Shown: one piece after another, positions 7,104 through 10,194 of the stretch
Layout of the letters: every line of letters begins with the position of its first letter
How positions within the stretch are numbered: the stretch's first letter is position 1
Assembly (NCBI GenBank): GCA_028565635.1
Contig: JAOXYB010066600.1
Span: 1 to 10,194, forward strand
Length of the DNA stretch: 10,194 nucleotides
Direction: 5' to 3'
DNA from: Phoronis ovalis
Lineage: Eukaryota; Phoronida; Phoronidae
Position numbers and translations under genes: made by a program
The notes under the pieces: generated by a model
What the model was told of the DNA's origin: nothing
The model's database searches: none
Seen by the model: the letters and a program-made list of their open reading frames with translations, nothing else

Positions 7104-7112
7104 GCCTAAAAT
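7104..7112. repeat. Target-site duplication, left (GCCTAAAAT)
   Basis: GCCTAAAAT directly precedes the left end of the element at 7113-7427, and the same nine bases directly follow its right end at 7428-7436. A 9-bp duplication is characteristic of Mutator-like (MULE) transposition. Confidence 0.7.
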
Positions 7113-7427
7113 CCGGGGGGGGGGGCAGTCAATATAAAAGTGTTCCAACAAAATTTCGCGTGAAAGGGAATGTTTTTCGAACCGCCGGAGCGTAACATGT
7201 TTAGGGTCTGTTTTTTGCCAAAAATCTCAAAAAGGGGTGTTTTTTTGGAGTTGTAACACTTCGTTAGGTGTTTTTTTCCCAAATTCACTGCCTTATAAGG
7301 GTGTATTTTTTTCAAAAAACTCGATTCCTTAGGTGTGTATCTTTTGCAGAATTTCACTTCGTTAGGGGCACTTTTGAAAAGCTATGTTGGAACATGGGTA
7401 CCAACTTTCATATTGACTGCCCCCCGA
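7113..7427 (-). mobile_element. GGGGGGCAGTC element, copy 2 (complete, non-autonomous)
   Basis: Complete 315-bp element. The left end reads CCGGGGGGGGGGGCAGTCAA and continues TATAAAAGTG; the right end read inward on the minus strand is TCGGGGGGCAGTCAATATGA and continues AAGTTGG. The terminal inverted repeats are about 22 bp, with five extra G at the left. It is flanked by 9-bp direct repeats (7104-7112 and 7428-7436). It lies in inverse orientation to copy 1. Its interior has the same four units, here 33, 34, 33 and 31 nt, so the 11-residue frame of copy 1 is broken. Minus-strand frame 7106-7357 is an incidental open stretch across it. With no transposase it must depend on an autonomous relative. 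Confidence 0.75.
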
Positions 7428-7436
7428 GCCTAAAAT
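7428..7436. repeat. Target-site duplication, right (GCCTAAAAT)
   Basis: Exact match of the nine bases at 7104-7112, abutting the right inverted end of the element. Confidence 0.7.
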
Positions 7437-7893
7437 TCAACTCAAACTTTGAATTGTCTGGAACGGCTCTAGGCACTTAAAATATCAAGTTGCAGCTTCA
7501 ATTAAAATATATGTTATCACAATTAATTCCGAGTTCAAAACCATATATTTTTTAATTGTCTGCATATACAGTACAGAAACCTTATGTCTCATCATTTTAA
7601 ATCATAGGTTTTCAATATCCACATCCTTTCTTTAAATATATGTCAATATAATGGTAACTGGGAAGATATTTTTCTAAGCTCAGAGGATGCTACTCAATAG
7701 TTACACTATTGCTATACAACGTAACATTTCTGTATTACCACAGCCTTGAATTTTACATAGTTTCTTTGAAATTATTATTATTAGCACTGTCACGATACCA
7801 TGTAAATAATTATTTTGTACATATGAATGGAACAGTGCATTTCTTGTTAATATAATTTCTACTGTAGGGCTAGGTATAAATATATTAACTTAC
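7437..7893. other. AT-rich non-coding, no gene seen
   Basis: No supported frame, RNA gene or repeat, apart from an ATTATTATTA stretch near 7772. Confidence 0.5.
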
Positions 7894-7936
7894 ATGTAGC
7901 TTATCATAGGCACACCCAGCCAGAAGAGCAAACAAC
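7894..7936 (-). CDS. Possible short internal exon, unidentified
   Basis: On the minus strand 43 nt lie between TATGACCAGCTAG and a strong donor CAT|GTAAGTTAA. The frame with one leading base reads LFALLAGCAYDKLH and ends on a complete codon. Its composition differs from the surrounding AT-rich DNA, but it is short and its acceptor is weak. It also contains GCTGGGTGT, which recurs on the other strand 100 bp away, so it could instead be part of a small inverted-repeat element. It has no phase-matched partner among the other candidates. Confidence 0.22.
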
Positions 7937-8268
7937 CTAGCTGGTCATACATTTTGTTAGTTGGAAAGAACATTGATATTTATCTGGTTAACAGACAACT
8001 TTGTTTGGTCTGTCTGTACACTAACTGATACGTATGCTGGGTGTCACTGTTATTCTAGACGGCATCTCCAGGTATTGTCACATTTTTGTATTTTTTCGCA
8101 TAGTATGTATTGTTTCTTTGTGTAATTTTGCAAGATGGTGAACTAGGAGTGTAACTGATCTTACAACGTAGTTAATCTTACAAGAATGTGCTGTTTAATT
8201 AAAAATTCATGTATTAAGTTAAATTGTTATAAGATACTGAAAGTATTTTTGTCAGTTGATAAATGTTA

Positions 8269-8461
8269 CTAGTTAGTATGGTAAAAGTGTGCCTTTTTCC
8301 AGAACTGTTTTTTTATTGCATCCACTGCACTCAAATGCTGATAGCATTGGCCACGCTGTGTTGGTGTTGTAATGACAGCGTTTAGAATCTGAAGAAGATG
8401 GTAGACCGTGAAGCAGTTTTGTCATCCTAGTTGGAGTTGTGGTGCAGTCCAGTATATATGT
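8269..8461 (-). pseudogene. Decayed piggyBac-like transposase C-terminus
   Basis: The minus frame from 8461 is open through LHGLPSSSDSKRCHYN and then FECSGCNKK; a one-base shift at the seven-A run (8308-8314 as T on the + strand) continues as QFWKKAHFYHTN and TAG at 8269. The order of a Cys motif, a CxxC and a final F-x-YH near the C-terminus resembles the zinc-ribbon tail of piggyBac transposases (CxxC...CxxC...LC...CF..YH). Several cysteines are replaced and no DDD catalytic region is in view. A single-frame alternative (an exon after the strong acceptor CCATCTTCTTCAG, reading ILNAVITTPTQRGQCYQHLS) is possible. Confidence 0.35.
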
Positions 8462-8903
8462 TCATGTTTCTTATGTTTCTTTTAGCACATATTAATTAAA
8501 TTTAGTTTTTGTATTTCTAGAAGTAAATTATGTTATCCAAATTCTCAATCACCTATACCAACCGGTCACAAGCACCCTCATGATACGAAGGATATGCCAT
8601 GCATTACAGCTCATCATTTTTTATTGTAAAATTGTTAAATAAATATGTTTTATTTTTTAAAAGCAGAATTTAAAAAATTGAAAAAAATGTAAATAACTAT
8701 CATTGTTTATTCGTTATTTTTTACATAACATTACTTTTTCCTGTTGAGTACCTATAGGAGGTTTAATTTTGATGATGTGTATGCTCATTTTTAATTAGAT
8801 CAGTTTCCAATGGGTGTGATATTTTGCAACATCAGAAATTTTCACAATTTTTACCGTAAGAAATATTGCTAAAATGGTAGTACTGCACTACAACCACCAT
8901 CCA
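8462..8903. other. AT-rich non-coding; candidate 3' UTR of minus-strand gene
   Basis: The part nearest 8904 would be the 3' UTR of the terminal exon at 8904-9000. The rest is AT-rich with no supported frame. AATAAA also occurs on the + strand near 8639, with no + strand coding exon that would use it. Confidence 0.4.
8706..8711 (-). terminator. Candidate polyadenylation signal (minus strand AATAAA)
   Basis: TTTATT on the + strand gives AATAAA on the minus strand, about 195 nt past the TGA of the terminal-exon candidate at 8904-9000. The spacing suits a short 3' UTR. Chance occurrence is likely in such AT-rich DNA. Confidence 0.3.
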
Positions 8904-9000
8904 TCATCCAATGAAATAATAAGCTTCAGTTCTGTACTGGTATCCAGGTGGTTGGTCAATGAAAGGTATATAGTCGAATTGTTCCGATTCTATAATGGAG
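8904..9000 (-). CDS. Candidate terminal exon, unidentified protein C-terminus
   Basis: On the minus strand the acceptor is TTATATGTTATGCTAG. The frame with one leading base reads SIIESEQFDYIPFIDQ, PPGYQYRTEAYYFIG and then TGA at 8904-8906. Balanced composition (Glu, Gln, Pro, Tyr, Asp) contrasts with the Phe/Ile/Leu/Asn-rich translation of the AT-rich DNA just before the acceptor, which marks the exon edge. It enters in phase 2. This matches the upstream exon at 9619-9704 if that exon uses its second donor (GTAAGC), giving AA + C = Asn. I do not recognise the protein. Confidence 0.45.
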
Positions 9001-9402
9001 CTAGCATAACATATAAAATTTAAATTGAGAGGTAAAAAATCATAAAATATGAAAATTTTAAACAATATAAGTGGGGATTTATAGGCTCTGAAATTCAAGT
9101 TACATGTAACTATGATAAAAAGTGGTTATATAAATAAACAATGTAATTATATTGCAGAATTTATGGTAAAATTATCAAAAATGTACCAAAAAATTGGGAA
9201 AGGACAAAAAAATGACATGGAATGTTTTGTTTTTATATACAGTAAGTTATAAAATAAGCAAGATCAAATCATTTTCTATACATCATCACAAATAGACATT
9301 CTTATAAAATGGTGTGGTAACAATAGTTGCTACCTATTTCTATGTATGTCACAAGCATGTTTGATTTTTAAAGTAATTTTTAAAATACACTCTACGCTAA
9401 TT

Positions 9403-9507
9403 TCAGATGGTAGTGCAAACCTCCACCGAGAACTTGAAGTAACCTTTGCCAGTGGCATCCAGCATCACTATTCCACCACCCCATAAAAGAATGTACAACT
9501 TGTCACT
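9403..9507 (-). CDS. Coding-like open segment, possible exon or repeat fragment
   Basis: The minus frame, bounded by TAA before and TGA at 9403-9405, reads SDKLYILLWGGGIVMLDATG then KGYFKFSVEVCTTI. The pattern of hydrophobic strands around a GGG turn and a D-A-T-G segment is like one blade of a beta-propeller, but one blade cannot be assigned to a family. Splice sites are poor (TTAAAG before, GAG|GTTTGC within), and its exit phase does not fit the exon at 8904-9000. The opposite strand is also open after a good acceptor (CTAATTTCAG at 9397-9406) and reads GSANLHRELEVTFASGIQHH, so the coding strand is uncertain. A dispersed repeat is an alternative. Confidence 0.25.
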   Translation of the reverse strand, partial: SDKLYILLWGGGIVMLDATGKGYFKFSVEVCTTI

Positions 9508-9618
9508 TTAATTGTCCTATGGCACATAATCATTTCAGTTCATCTTGGATAAACTTAAGGCACCATCTAAATGTTTCCATGAAAAAAACACCATACAGAG
9601 TGATGTATTGTTGCTTAC

Positions 9619-9704
9619 TTACTATTTAGTTTCTTTTGTAACCAGTTGTGCCATATGTCATTTGAACTCCTCCTGGATGAATGAGCTACATGTACAGCTA
9701 TACT
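9619..9704 (-). CDS. Candidate internal exon, unidentified protein
   Basis: On the minus strand the acceptor is CTTGGCCCTACTAG. The frame reads SIAVHVAHSSRRSSN then DIWHNWLQKKLN. Two overlapping strong donors follow, GTAAGT (exon end 9623, phase 1) and GTAAGC (exon end 9619, phase 2). It enters on a complete codon, matching the exit phase of the exon ending at 9830, 125 nt upstream. With the second donor it also matches the terminal exon at 8904-9000. Composition is basic and Ser/Trp-containing, unlike neighbouring AT-rich translations. On the other strand a 76-codon plus frame (9545-9775) overlaps; it has no splice or domain support and I read it as a shadow. Confidence 0.4.
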
Positions 9705-9829
9705 CTAGTAGGGCCAAGATTGTCAAGATAGTATATAATTTAACATTAGTTGACTTCAGTTACAGTATCTTATAGCATTAACTTGGCCGCAGGTAATGTT
9801 ACCAAGTAAAAACTTGATTATGCACTTAC

Positions 9830-9888
9830 AGTAAGCATTCTAAAGAGATGGTTCAATGCATATTTAACTAAAGGTGTATGCTCACTAC
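9830..9888 (-). CDS. Candidate internal exon, unidentified protein
   Basis: On the minus strand a strong donor (CTTACT|GTAAGTGC) ends a frame that reads SEHTPLVKYALNHLFRMLT. The frame stays open back to a stop at 9923-9925. The pyrimidine-rich stretch CTTTCTTTGTCTAATTTTTC at about 9901-9920 suggests an acceptor at the AG before 9888 or the one before 9884; the start is therefore approximate. It exits on a complete codon, as the next exon needs. The peptide looks helical and hydrophobic/basic (VKYALNHLFRML), with no family that I can name. Confidence 0.38.
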
Positions 9889-10194
9889 CTTTATTTACAC
9901 GAAAAATTAGACAAAGAAAGCCTTACAAAAGTTCTGGTACACTACTGTCACAAACATCGCTTTGGTCACACAAAACACATGACTTTCACATTTTATGAGC
10001 ATTTCAAATACCCTCTGCCAAGGATAAATCAGATATTGTGAAGTGGTCATAATGATGTAGAAACACGGGGCTCTAACAAACCTTTAATAAATTGATATAT
10101 CCCAGAATAAATACTTTAACAAGAGGTCTGCGGGTGCAGACAGATGCCCATCATATGATGTACTTTCTGTAGTTGTAAAGCCATCTTTGTATGT
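9889..10194. other. No gene seen at right edge
   Basis: AT-rich sequence with no supported frame in either strand. If the minus-strand exons at 9830 and 9619 are real, this is intron and the rest of their gene lies to the right of the window. Confidence 0.5.

Noticed and set aside
8046-8072. 13-nt microexon (ACGGCATCTCCAG) between CTGTTATTCTAG and GTATTG, + strand
   Set aside because: The splice sites look good, but a 13-nt exon with no partner exons on the + strand cannot be supported from sequence alone.
8373-8409. CTGAAGA...GAAGC on the + strand, looking like a hammerhead ribozyme core
   Set aside because: Two extra bases separate the CUGANGA box from a possible stem II, the GAAA box is incomplete, and stems I and III are not evident. 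The sequence is explained by the opposite-strand piggyBac-like reading.
1-10194. CRISPR arrays, bacterial operons, rRNA or tRNA genes
   Set aside because: The tandem repeats are exons, microsatellites and transposon units; no spacer-repeat structure, ribosome-binding-site-led genes or cloverleaf were seen.

Overview
This is an AT-rich, intron-bearing animal-type sequence. It carries long poly-A/T runs, CA/TG and CTAT microsatellites, splice-site-bounded short open segments and remnants of several transposon classes. There are no bacterial-style genes, operons, rRNAs, or tRNAs that I can recognise. The simple-repeat style and the transposon mix suggest a marine invertebrate, but this is a weak inference and I cannot name the species.

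Left third (1-3810, + strand): the best supported gene is a tandem array of small exons. Five intact exons (A 3-104, B 1026-1127, C 1417-1518, D 2440-2541, E 3130-3231) are each exactly 102 nt and phase 2 at both ends. Each encodes one 34-residue repeat with a conserved PSDAN core and one cysteine. Every junction rebuilds an AGG arginine codon. A sixth, short exon (from 3593) starts the same repeat, reaches TGA after five residues and is followed by AATAAA, so it looks like the 3' end of the gene. The window starts inside exon A or its acceptor, so earlier exons lie to the left. Exons A+B with their intron were duplicated as a block of at least 1.17 kb to give C+D, at a period of 1414 bp. The first intron holds a MITE-like element with terminal inverted repeats, and both block copies carry it.

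Middle (3810-7900): mostly non-coding. Two short minus-strand segments (5461-5553 and 4339-4385) look like exons of a convergent gene and are phase-compatible with each other. Their joined peptide faintly recalls part of a VPS9 domain, a low-confidence idea. Around them are a decayed 3' end of a non-LTR retrotransposon reverse transcriptase (+ strand, about 5169-5282), a direct repeat pair (4916-5088 and 6271-6438), and two oppositely oriented copies of a short element with GGGGGGCAGTC ends. The second copy (7113-7427) has both inverted ends and a 9-bp target duplication; the first lacks one end.

Right (7900-10194): several minus-strand coding-like segments. They are a possible exon at 7894-7936, a decayed piggyBac-like transposase tail (8269-8461, with a frame slip in an A7 run), a terminal-exon candidate ending in TGA at 8904 with a minus-strand AATAAA at 8706-8711, an open segment at 9403-9507, and a pair of phase-compatible exons (9619/9623-9704 and 9830-about 9888). 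These may belong to one or two minus-strand genes convergent with the repeat-exon gene. I do not recognise their product.

Exon calls rest on splice-site context, open frame and phase matching by eye, without transcript evidence.
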